NCBI GenBank assembly: GCA_937920335.1
Contig: CALGUT010000374.1
Span: forward strand, 1 to 11,740
From: an uncultured Opitutales bacterium
GTDB lineage: Bacteria > Verrucomicrobiota > Verrucomicrobiia > Opitutales > UBA2995
Direction: 5' to 3'
DNA length: 11,740 nucleotides
Part shown: piece by piece, positions 1-6,456 of the stretch
How positions within the stretch are numbered: the first letter of the stretch is position 1
Layout of the letters: the number at the start of each line of letters is the position of its first letter
Notes under the pieces: generated by a model
The model's input: the letters and a program-made list of their open reading frames with translations, nothing else
Database searches by the model: none
Told to the model about the DNA's origin: nothing
Program-made: the position numbers and the translations under genes

Positions 1-256
1 CCAACCAAGGCCTGAACCGACCCCATTTATGATTCGTTCGATCAGCAACGATACCCATCGCCGGATCGGTGAATGCGTCAAAGAACCGCCCGACAAGAAA
101 TAGCAGTCCAGCGGCAAACGAACTGATCCCCATCACTTGTGTGAAGAAGATAAACTGATAAGCCATCAACACCTGAAACACGAAGTTCGCACCCGCGTCG
201 CCGAGACTGTAACCGGCTTTCTCCCGGAACGAAAGTTTTTGTGTAAAATGAGACAT
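1..256 (-). CDS. GPH-family sugar:cation symporter (MelB/XynP-like), N-terminal fragment
   Basis: This is the first 85 residues of an inner-membrane sugar:cation symporter of the glycoside-pentoside-hexuronide (GPH) family; the rest lies beyond base 1. The start is the ATG at 256-254 (MSHFTQKLSF). The fragment shows the family N-terminus: a GYSLGDAGANF segment leading into helix 1, a hydrophobic second segment (about residues 46-58), then FFDAFTDPAMG, an ADRT loop and WGRFRPWL. D60 and D64 align with the cation-site aspartates D55 and D59 of E. coli MelB. The gene follows the GH52 xylosidase by 29 bases on the same strand, so it is probably co-transcribed and imports the enzyme's substrate (xylobiose or xylosides), as XynP-type porters do. 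The substrate is inferred from context. No Shine-Dalgarno sequence is visible before the ATG. Confidence 0.9.
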   Translation of the reverse strand, partial: MSHFTQKLSFREKAGYSLGDAGANFVFQVLMAYQFIFFTQVMGISSFAAGLLFLVGRFFDAFTDPAMGIVADRTNHKWGRFRPWL

Positions 257-285
257 GGGGTAGAGTTTGGTAGCAGAGTTTTTAT

Positions 286-2406
286 TTATTCGTCTATCCA
301 AAGGATAGACGTAACACCGCGAGGATAATAACGGCTCCCACAGGCTTCACCGGTGTCGCTTCTTATTTGATCACACATTGCATACGCACCGCAACCTGAA
401 CTTCTCTGCCAATCCGCATGCACCTGGTCAGCTCGAGCAACGGAAGCGTTCACCACTTCCGGAAACAAATTCCGCACCACAAACTGCGACAGCGCGATTT
501 TACTAAACCACGTATTTGTACTCGTACTACTGATCTTCCAACCACCGGATGCCGCATCCAGACAAACTCCCGGTTTGAGAACCTGATTCATGTGTTCAGA
601 TAGTTGCCCCAGGAGCGTCGAAAAACGCCCCTGCCTATCAACAGCAGATGAGATCCCCAGAAAGAGTGGGTAGACAAATCCTTCGATAGCCGGAATAATC
701 AGAGACTTGTTATCATTTTCGAAAACAGCCGGAAACGTCTTGGTATCTGCATCGAACTTTTCGGAAATGGAGTTGGCCAGCAAGTTGGCTGTTTTAGCGG
801 CTGTTCTTTCCGCCTTGTCGTTTCCAAGTTTCCCAAAAGCGCTTTCCAACAATATCCAAGCGCCCAATGTTTTGACGGCCAGATACAGATTATTTCTCGC
901 CTGTCCTAAGCTGATATCGAGACTATCGTACGTGGTGATCTCAGCACCTCCTCGTTTACAGCGCATCGTATCAAACTTGAGAATGCCATCTCGCTTCGCA
1001 GAAACAGGGTGATCCCTCCGCTGCATGCTCCTCACGCATGCCCGCAATGTTTTTTCGTTCGCTTTCAACCACTTTTGATCACCCGTTTTCTCTGCATAGC
1101 ACACAGCGGTCAGCACCCAGTTCAAGAGTTGCTCCATCGTCATATGACTGAAGCACCCGGTTAAATTATCACATTCGTAACTGGATTGTCCCTTCGGCGT
1201 GAAATGATTCATTACGCCCATATCATGTGTGAATGAAATCCCCCCCGATGCCTCGGTCCCATTGCCATCGTAAATACGATCCCGGTAGGAATACCGACTT
1301 AAAAATAGGTCCAGAACGTTTCTAACAGCCCAAGGGAAATATTTCAGCTCAAAGAATAAATGATCCACCGTAAGATCGAATGTATTCATCATTCGATACT
1401 CTCCCTCATTTACCACCCACAGAGGAGCGTTCTGGCGCCATAACAACTGGGTACTTCCAAGGTAACTATGGGTGCTTTGCGCTAAAAGAAACTGTTGATC
1501 TTCGGTCAACTTGGATCGCTCCAGTTCCCTATCTCGTTTAGCCGCGAGCGTTTCGTACTGTTTTCGGCTATACAATCCGTGCCGCAGGACGTCCTCCAAG
1601 TCTTTAAAAAACTCTGTGTACGCATAGCAGCATTCGATTCCATCCGTAATGACGCCTTGTTCAAAAAAGCCCAACACCAGCGGAAACTTCATCTTCCTCC
1701 CCGCGGGAACGTTGAATACCAATGCCGTCTGCCCACCTACAACATGTAAGCCCCGTCGATCTTGGAACTTAGGATCCAGGACATTGAATCCCTGGCGCGC
1801 GGTGACGTGCTCACTTGGAAGCGTCGCGTATCCACAACCACGATTAATCGCAAAACCGAACAACGAAGGATCCTTGTCCTGAACCGGACGAAACAAACGT
1901 TCTTCCTCTCCCAAACCGAATAGTAACTCTACATCCGATTTCCCGTCCCGATTATCATATTCGATCCAGCCATTGATATGAGGTGAAAAGTGTTTCCTTT
2001 TTTCCGAACGCTTCATCCGACCAGGATCTCCCACCGGACCAAACGGAGATAAAAGAGAAAACCCGAACGTCTCATCCTTGTTATTCCACGTATCACTCGC
2101 CCAACCAAGCTTACGACGAAGACCCGCGCCTTCCAGCACCTTGATATCAGAAGGCACCGCTGTTGTAGCCTCCTCTCCAGTAAAAGCAGACTCATTCGAT
2201 TCCGGCGGAGCGAAGAAAGGCAGAAAATTCCATTTGGATCGGGAGCTTTTCCGATAACCGACATAGACATTTTGATTCGCCGGACCACTAAGCGCGTGAC
2301 CAAAGCCACCCGGGCTTCCCGGCAAGCCAACCGTAAAACTGGAGAATGCGCCCAACGGGGAATGTTGGGCATGAAAATCACCTAAGTGCTTTTTAGATCG
2401 AGACAT
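286..2406 (-). CDS. GH52 beta-xylosidase, cytoplasmic
   Basis: A retaining exo-beta-1,4-xylosidase that releases xylose from the non-reducing end of xylobiose and short xylo-oligosaccharides. The 706 residues match the roughly 700-residue family length from end to end: HSPLGAFSSFTVGLPG near the N-terminus (15-30), WVVNEGEYRMMNTFDLTVD (330-348), GGISFTHDMG (388-397), GGAEITTYDSLDISLGQARNN (486-506), GGWKISSTS (621-629) and the terminal YYPRGVTSILW (693-703). By comparison with Geobacillus stearothermophilus XynB2 (nucleophile E335, acid/base D495), the catalytic residues are E334 and D494; both are present. There is no signal peptide, so it acts in the cytoplasm on imported substrate, consistent with the symporter gene 29 bases downstream and the divergent XylR. 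A GGGGAG sits 14 bases before the ATG, far for a Shine-Dalgarno sequence. No frame damage is visible. Specificity is assigned from the family, whose characterised members are xylosidases. Confidence 0.95.
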   Translation of the reverse strand: MSRSKKHLGDFHAQHSPLGAFSSFTVGLPGSPGGFGHALSGPANQNVYVGYRKSSRSKWNFLPFFAPPESNESAFTGEEATTAVPSDIKVLEGAGLRRKLGWASDTWNNKDETFGFSLLSPFGPVGDPGRMKRSEKRKHFSPHINGWIEYDNRDGKSDVELLFGLGEEERLFRPVQDKDPSLFGFAINRGCGYATLPSEHVTARQGFNVLDPKFQDRRGLHVVGGQTALVFNVPAGRKMKFPLVLGFFEQGVITDGIECCYAYTEFFKDLEDVLRHGLYSRKQYETLAAKRDRELERSKLTEDQQFLLAQSTHSYLGSTQLLWRQNAPLWVVNEGEYRMMNTFDLTVDHLFFELKYFPWAVRNVLDLFLSRYSYRDRIYDGNGTEASGGISFTHDMGVMNHFTPKGQSSYECDNLTGCFSHMTMEQLLNWVLTAVCYAEKTGDQKWLKANEKTLRACVRSMQRRDHPVSAKRDGILKFDTMRCKRGGAEITTYDSLDISLGQARNNLYLAVKTLGAWILLESAFGKLGNDKAERTAAKTANLLANSISEKFDADTKTFPAVFENDNKSLIIPAIEGFVYPLFLGISSAVDRQGRFSTLLGQLSEHMNQVLKPGVCLDAASGGWKISSTSTNTWFSKIALSQFVVRNLFPEVVNASVARADQVHADWQRSSGCGAYAMCDQIRSDTGEACGSRYYPRGVTSILWIDE

Positions 2407-2631
2407 CGGATATGTTGTATCTCCCCTGATAACCTAAGCCTGGTTGTCAATAGAGCCGGTCTGGGGAACCTCGCATCATACGTCAGCGGATCAGACTGTT
2501 CAATGAGATCGCCGGTCTCTGATTTAATAAATTCGAACATTTCCAGCCCGCAGGAACCTTTTGGAATCGGACGACCAAGACGTCCAATAGACTTGTAAGA
2601 CTCAGTATCTGAAACCACATTACTGCCTAAC
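2407..2631. promoter_or_regulatory. Divergent xylosidase / xylR control region
   Basis: This 225-base gap separates the start codons of the GH52 gene (minus) and the XylR-type regulator (plus), so both promoters and the xylose-responsive operator should lie here. Visible elements are weak. On the minus strand there is a perfect TTGACA at 2450-2445 but no convincing -10 box at normal spacing, which would suit an activator-dependent promoter. On the plus strand TTCAAT (2499-2504) and TTTAAT (2523-2528) are 18 bases apart. An imperfect 15-base palindrome (GAGATCG-C-CGGTCTC, six of seven pairs) lies at 2505-2519, mid-gap. None of these is decisive. A regulatory role for the gap as a whole is inferred from the divergent gene layout. 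Confidence 0.45.
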
Positions 2632-3798
2632 ATGATTCGTCACCCCAAAGTCGCCCTGATTTTTGCCTGCTACATCGATCAGGATGCGCAAGTCCTTCAT
2701 GCTATTTCCAAATACAATAGCCTCAATAAACGATGGACCGCTTTTGTTGACGATCAGGCATTTTCAAAGAAAACCCCAGATTACGTACTGTCCAGACAGT
2801 GGGATGGAGTCATCAGTAAAGAAATTGCGCCTGAGCTTTTTGAACAATGTCTAGAAAGAAATATTCCCTGCATAGACCTTAGCGACTATCCTCAGATAAC
2901 TCCCGGAATTCCAAAAATCAGGCCGGATAATTCTGCGGTGGGGCACATGGCCGCAGAGTACTTCATTGAGAAAGGCTACCGGAATTTTGCTTTTTGCGGA
3001 TATTCGAATATGCCTTGGTCAAAAGAACGGGAAAAAGGATTTGCCGAGGCGCTCAAACTGGTTGGGCATGAGCCCGAACTTTTCCTAAACGACCATCCGA
3101 AACTTGCAGAGGCTGAATGGGATAAGGCTAACGTAGAAGAGATCCAGAAGTGGATCGATGCGATTCCCAAGCCACTCGCAGTGTTTTCAGCCAACGATAT
3201 GAGAGGTCTTCAAGTCATAGAAGCTTGCAGTTTGAAAGGCATTCAGGTGCCCGAGGAAGTATCTATTCTCGGTGTCAACAACGACACTATTCGTTGCGAA
3301 CTCTCAAACCCTCAACTTAGCAGCATTGCCCTCAATTCTGAATACTACGGTCAAACGGCTGCCAAGATGATTGACGAGATGATGGACGGAAACTTACCGG
3401 AAGAAATCGAACTACTGATCGAGCCGTCCGAAGTGATCACCCGAAGATCCACCGACGCACTTTGTATCGAAGATCCTTTCGTCGCAGCTGCCTTACACTT
3501 GATCAAAAATAAAGCCTGCGAGGGAATAACCGTCGATTGGGTGGTCAAGCAGGTGCATATTTCTCGAAGTGGACTGGAACGCAGGTTTCGCAAGTATCTC
3601 GGCAAAACGCCTCAGGTTGAGATTCGGGATGTCCAGATTCATAAAATCAAACAACTCCTTTTGGAGACCGATTATACGCTGGCCCACATCGCCAGCTTAA
3701 CTGGATTTGAGCATCCAGAGTATATGTCAGTAGTATTTAAGAAAAATACCAAACTGACGCTCAATCAGTACCGTCAGAAGTTTAGAATCGAACGCTAG
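2632..3798 (+). CDS. xylR: XylR-type xylose-responsive transcriptional regulator (LacI-like sensor + AraC HTH)
   Basis: A 388-residue regulator with the two-part build of E. coli XylR (about 392 residues). Residues 1-270 form a periplasmic-binding-protein-like ligand domain of LacI/GalR type (VALIFACYIDQDAQV near the start; FIEKGYRNFAFCGYSNMPW about 111-129; VFSANDMRGLQVIEAC about 184-199; VSILGVNNDTIRCELSNPQLSSI about 206-228). A junction VITRRSTDA (268-276) follows, as in XylR. The last 100 residues are an AraC-type double helix-turn-helix, including HISRSGLERRFRKYLGKTP and IASLTGFEHPEYMSVVFKK. There is no membrane segment. In E. coli the protein binds D-xylose and activates xyl promoters; here the divergent GH52 xylosidase gene is the obvious target. 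Xylose as ligand is inferred from family and context. The start lacks a Shine-Dalgarno sequence. The stop is 19 bases from the stop of the convergent dehydrogenase. Confidence 0.9.
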   Translation: MIRHPKVALIFACYIDQDAQVLHAISKYNSLNKRWTAFVDDQAFSKKTPDYVLSRQWDGVISKEIAPELFEQCLERNIPCIDLSDYPQITPGIPKIRPDNSAVGHMAAEYFIEKGYRNFAFCGYSNMPWSKEREKGFAEALKLVGHEPELFLNDHPKLAEAEWDKANVEEIQKWIDAIPKPLAVFSANDMRGLQVIEACSLKGIQVPEEVSILGVNNDTIRCELSNPQLSSIALNSEYYGQTAAKMIDEMMDGNLPEEIELLIEPSEVITRRSTDALCIEDPFVAAALHLIKNKACEGITVDWVVKQVHISRSGLERRFRKYLGKTPQVEIRDVQIHKIKQLLLETDYTLAHIASLTGFEHPEYMSVVFKKNTKLTLNQYRQKFRIER

Positions 3799-3806
3799 AT
3801 CGATTC
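3785..3806. repeat. Inverted repeat spanning the xylR stop codon
   Basis: GAATCGA (3785-3791) and TCGATTC (3800-3806) form a perfect 7-base-pair stem with an 8-base loop that contains the regulator's TAG stop. It lies at the junction of two convergent genes, where a transcription stop is expected, but neither strand has a U-tract after it. It may be a weak transcript-end structure, or chance. Confidence 0.35.
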
Positions 3807-3817
3807 GTAATGCTCGC

Positions 3818-4876
3818 TTAATCAGCCTGTAGTGCGGAGATCACTCTGGCAGCCATTCCAGCCGTCGTCACAGTTCCACCCATGTCAGAGGTGCGACAAG
3901 CGGGGTCTTCAAAAACAATTTCTACTGCACGGTAGATCATTGCCGCGCCTTTACGAGTCTCAGCAGTGTCGAGCCACTCCAACATCATGGCCGCTGAGAG
4001 AATCGTGGCAATAGGGTTAGCGATATTCTGCCCGGCGATACTGGGCGCCGTGCCGTGAGACGGCTGGAATACGGCGTATTCGTCTCCGATATCCGCAGAA
4101 GGCGCCATCCCCATACCGCCGACAATACCAGCTAGCAGATCAGACAATATATCTCCGAACATATTCTCCGTTACGACTACATCAAATTCCTCAGGCCGCT
4201 GAACTAGAAAAAGAGCCATCGCATCTATGTACTGACGCTCTGTATTCACAGCTGGGTACTCTTTTGCAATCTGATCGAAGATGTTTCGCAGATAGGCCAT
4301 CGACGGCAAAACGTTGGCCTTATCAACCAAAGTCACATGCTTTCTTCGTTTGAGAGCCTGTTCAAAAGCCGCCCGAAAAATACGTTCCGCTCCCTTTCGG
4401 CTAATATGCATGAGATCCGTCGCCGCATCAGCTTCCAAGTCAGCGACCTTCTTACGTTCATAAAATAGACCCTCTGTATTTTCTCGAACGAGCATGATAT
4501 CAATATCGCCCGCTTGATAGCCCTTCAGCGGCGTATCCGATTCATGGTACAACTTGATTGGGCGCAGTCCGTTGTAGAGGTCCAACTGTTCACGAATATC
4601 AATCTGCGGTGTAAGCTCTATACCACTTGGCAACCGCACATCCGGTAATCCCATGGCACCCAACAAAATAGCATCACACTCCGAACACTGCTTTAGCACT
4701 GATTCGGGCAACGCATCCCCGTTCTTCAAATACTCTCCTGCACCAACGGAAAAAGTCTCACCCGTGTAGCTAAATCCCGCCAATCGACTCACTTCGTCGA
4801 GCACTTTGACGGTTTCATTAATAATCTCAGTGCCTATGCCGTCACCAGGGAGTAATGCGATACGAAAGTCTTTCAT
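3818..4876 (-). CDS. Isocitrate/isopropylmalate-family decarboxylating dehydrogenase, substrate unknown
   Basis: A 352-residue metal-dependent beta-decarboxylating dehydrogenase (oxidation of a 2-hydroxy acid with loss of the beta-carboxylate). N-terminal LLPGDGIGTEI (8-18) is the family signature. Substrate arginines R95, R105 and R131 are present, with catalytic Y139 (in RENTEGLFY) and K186 (in VDKANVL), and metal ligands D218, D242 and D246. HGTAPSIAGQNIANP (274-288) is the cofactor loop; NAD is likelier than NADP because the loop is isopropylmalate dehydrogenase-like. It is probably not LeuB: LeuB carries RELTGG where this has RENTEG, as in isocitrate, homoisocitrate, D-malate and tartrate enzymes. 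The DHVSLWGL segment of tartrate/D-malate enzymes is also missing. It is divergent from the Gfo/Idh-GntR-cyclase operon, so a catabolic sugar-acid role is likely. The exact substrate cannot be read from sequence. No Shine-Dalgarno sequence is seen. Confidence 0.85.
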   Translation of the reverse strand: MKDFRIALLPGDGIGTEIINETVKVLDEVSRLAGFSYTGETFSVGAGEYLKNGDALPESVLKQCSECDAILLGAMGLPDVRLPSGIELTPQIDIREQLDLYNGLRPIKLYHESDTPLKGYQAGDIDIMLVRENTEGLFYERKKVADLEADAATDLMHISRKGAERIFRAAFEQALKRRKHVTLVDKANVLPSMAYLRNIFDQIAKEYPAVNTERQYIDAMALFLVQRPEEFDVVVTENMFGDILSDLLAGIVGGMGMAPSADIGDEYAVFQPSHGTAPSIAGQNIANPIATILSAAMMLEWLDTAETRKGAAMIYRAVEIVFEDPACRTSDMGGTVTTAGMAARVISALQAD

Positions 4877-5090
4877 GCGATTTGATTAGAACGTACTTCA
4901 GGGGAGCTCTGAACCGAGAAACCTAACGAATCCGCTTCTTCAAAATCCTACAAGAACAATATCCCCCGCACCCAAACCATTTAGATCTGTCATCCGTCTC
5001 TAACCTCCGAGGAGAGCTCCACGCCCACCGGGAACCACTCCTCGTTTAAAAAACTGTAGTCAGACGAATCTCCTGAATACTGAGACCCGT

Positions 5091-5127
5091 ACAAAAAGAA
5101 ACGGCGTCCGGAACCACCGGACGCCGT
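5091..5127 (-). terminator. Strong rho-independent terminator facing minus, with no gene before it
   Basis: ACGGCGTCCGG (5101-5111) and CCGGACGCCGT (5117-5127) form a perfect 11-base-pair, GC-rich stem with a 5-base loop. Read on the minus strand the stem is followed at once by TTCTTTTTGT (5100-5091), a classical U-tract; on the plus strand it is followed by AACAACAAAC, so it works only in the minus direction. No minus-strand gene lies upstream of it (5128-5411). It therefore ends either a small unannotated RNA or a leader transcript of the dehydrogenase gene, whose start is 225 bases further on. Confidence 0.85.
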
Positions 5128-5153
5128 AACAACAAACTACAAACGAAACTAAA

Positions 5154-5178
5154 CTATGAACTATATTTAGTTACATAG
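5154..5178. repeat. AT-rich hairpin next to the orphan terminator
   Basis: CTATG-AACTA (5154-5163), loop TATT, then TAGTT (5168-5172), one bulged A, and CATAG (5174-5178) give a 10-base-pair stem. On the minus strand it precedes the terminator hairpin by 26 bases of T/G-rich sequence, so a minus transcript would carry two consecutive hairpins. Function unknown; AT-rich repeats of this strength can also arise by chance. Confidence 0.45.
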
Positions 5179-5356
5179 ACGGGCCACCTATGAATCCGTT
5201 CAAAATAAATCTAAAAAAAAATAGGATTATTTTAAATATCCAGTATTCACAGGCCTTTCAGCTCAAAATAAAATTTGAACATCCTTGAACGCAGTCACTC
5301 ACTCACAGAATATCTTGTCGACTTTCCCGTAAGCCTTGGAGGTAATAGCATAGTCA

Positions 5357-5384
5357 TTGACACACTGGTCGGACCAGTTAACGT
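5357..5384 (+). promoter_or_regulatory. Promoter of the Gfo/Idh-GntR-cyclase operon
   Basis: A perfect -35 hexamer TTGACA is at 5357-5362. The best -10 at normal spacing is TAACGT (5379-5384, 16-base spacer), which is weak. Transcription would start near 5391 and leave a leader of roughly 20 bases before the ATG at 5412. The operator palindrome fills the spacer, the classical position for repression by blocking RNA polymerase. Confidence 0.6.
5364..5378. promoter_or_regulatory. FadR-type GntR operator
   Basis: ACTGGTC-G-GACCAGT is a perfect 7+1+7 palindrome centred on G5371. With flanks it reads CACTGGTCGGACCAGTT, which differs at one position from the E. coli FadR consensus as I recall it (AACTGGTCNGACCAGTT). 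The TGGTCNGACCA core is shared by FadR-subfamily GntR regulators such as LldR and LutR. The operon it precedes encodes a GntR regulator with a FadR-like DNA-binding domain, so autoregulation is the natural reading. Because it sits in the divergent gap it might also affect the minus-strand dehydrogenase gene. Confidence 0.85.
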
Positions 5385-5411
5385 CTACAAGTTTACTACT
5401 CCTTAGAGCTC

Positions 5412-6449
5412 ATGCCGACAACCGAGACCCAACCACTCAGAGGTGCCATTATAGGCGCCGGTTACTTCAGCCAATTTCAGTATGAAGCCTGGACGAGGAT
5501 CCCAGAAGTCCAAATCGTAGCGGCGAGCAATCGGACCATTTATAAGGCCGAGGAAAAGTGCCGCAGCTACGGAATCCCTAAGGCCTACAGCGACTGGAAG
5601 GAAATGATCGACGTCGAAAACCCTGATTTCGTCGATATCATAACGCCTCCCTCCACTCATATGGAAATCTGCAATTATCTGGCAGAGCGAAACATCCACA
5701 TGATTTGCCAAAAGCCTCTTACCCCCACCTATCAAGAGAGCCTAGCGCTGGCGAAGGTCGCTCAATCCACAAACGCCCGCTTCATGGTTCACGAAAACTG
5801 GCGCTGGCAACCTTGGTATCGAAAGGTGAAAACGCTCCTGGAGACCGGTTTATTAGGAGAGTTATTCAGTATTCACTTTCTCATGCGCATGGGCGATGGA
5901 TGGGGAAACGATGCCTACTTAGACCGACAACCTTATTTCCGGGACTACCCTCAGCTACTGATGTTTGAGACCGGCGTCCATTTTTTAGACACATTTCGCT
6001 ACCTTGGAGGCGAAGTCAGTTCACTCTATGCAAAGTTGAATAAGCGAAATCCTGTCATCGCCGGCGAAGACAGCGGCCTCGTTGTGTGCAATTTTGAAAG
6101 TGGCGCGACTGCAACCCTCGACGCGAATCGCTACAATGAAGCCCTTACCGACGATGCCAGGTTTACCTTCGGCATTATGAGAATTGACGGATCAAATGGT
6201 CACCTGCAAATGGACCTGACTGGCGACCTGACGTTCAAACCACTCGGCAAACCCATTGAGCCCATTGAATATGAACACCCGCGTACGAATTTTGGTAGTG
6301 ATTGCTGTTTTCATCTCCAGAGACATTTTGTGAAACAGCTTCTCAGCGGAGAACCGTTCGAAGGAGAAGTGGACGACTATTTAAAAACGCTGCAGCTCGT
6401 AGAAGCCTGCTACGAATCTGCCGAAACCGGTCAGGTAGTTAAACTGTAG
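5412..6449 (+). CDS. Gfo/Idh/MocA-family NAD(P)-dependent sugar dehydrogenase
   Basis: A 345-residue cytoplasmic oxidoreductase, the usual family length, that probably oxidises a sugar or sugar-derived alcohol with NAD(P). Residues 11-40 are the Rossmann start (GAIIGAGYFS, then VAASNR). ITPPSTH (77-83) closes the nucleotide-binding half. CQKPL (99-103) replaces the usual EKP and keeps catalytic K101. VHENWRWQPWYRKV (126-139) opens the substrate domain, and ETGVHFLD (186-193) supplies the H190-x-x-D193 catalytic pair. The ICQKP plus VHEN-x-RWQ combination resembles, from memory, the subfamily that includes D-apiose dehydrogenase (ApsD), but no D-apionolactonase gene is next to it, so the substrate stays open. 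It is the first gene of a tight operon, 7 bases before the GntR gene, and has the FadR-type operator in front. The start lacks a good Shine-Dalgarno sequence. Confidence 0.9.
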   Translation: MPTTETQPLRGAIIGAGYFSQFQYEAWTRIPEVQIVAASNRTIYKAEEKCRSYGIPKAYSDWKEMIDVENPDFVDIITPPSTHMEICNYLAERNIHMICQKPLTPTYQESLALAKVAQSTNARFMVHENWRWQPWYRKVKTLLETGLLGELFSIHFLMRMGDGWGNDAYLDRQPYFRDYPQLLMFETGVHFLDTFRYLGGEVSSLYAKLNKRNPVIAGEDSGLVVCNFESGATATLDANRYNEALTDDARFTFGIMRIDGSNGHLQMDLTGDLTFKPLGKPIEPIEYEHPRTNFGSDCCFHLQRHFVKQLLSGEPFEGEVDDYLKTLQLVEACYESAETGQVVKL

Positions 6450-6456
6450 ATTTATT

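Larger units (their letters stand above)
4877..5411. other. 535-base divergent intergenic region
   Basis: No convincing gene lies between the divergent dehydrogenase and Gfo/Idh starts. The right end holds the operon promoter and a FadR-type operator. The middle (about 5128-5280) is strongly AT-rich, with a run of nine A at 5213-5221 and an AT-rich hairpin at 5154-5178. At 5101-5127 is a strong GC-rich hairpin with a U-tract on the minus strand. The part nearest the dehydrogenase (4877-5092) shows nothing I can name, but would be its leader if its promoter lies further right. TTGAAC occurs twice, 10 bases apart (5275-5280 and 5285-5290), possibly chance. Minus-strand ORFs here are about 20 codons or fewer and unconvincing. 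Confidence 0.6.

Noticed and set aside
286..2406. Plus-strand open frames of 60-100 codons inside the GH52 gene
   Set aside because: They are antisense shadows of a full-length, intact GH52 coding sequence and show no domain features.
2440..2452. Second FadR-type operator near CTGGTTGTCAAT
   Set aside because: Only one half (CTGGT) fits; the other half does not match GACCAGT.
2455..2559. Short direct repeats GCCGGTCT (2455, 2511) and GGAACCT (2465, 2553) as XylR operator half-sites
   Set aside because: The two repeat pairs have different spacings (56 and 88 bases) and are within chance expectation for 225 bases.
2382..2633. Minus-strand open frame of 83 codons filling the xylosidase/xylR gap
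   Set aside because: It would start on the same CATG as xylR, overlap the GH52 start and leave no space for promoters. Its translation shows no recognisable domain. Best explained as a chance open frame in a regulatory gap.
5296..5358. Short minus-strand ORF (about 20 codons) upstream of the orphan terminator
   Set aside because: Too short, without a Shine-Dalgarno or recognisable peptide, and it overlaps the probable plus-strand promoter region. It does not explain the terminator.
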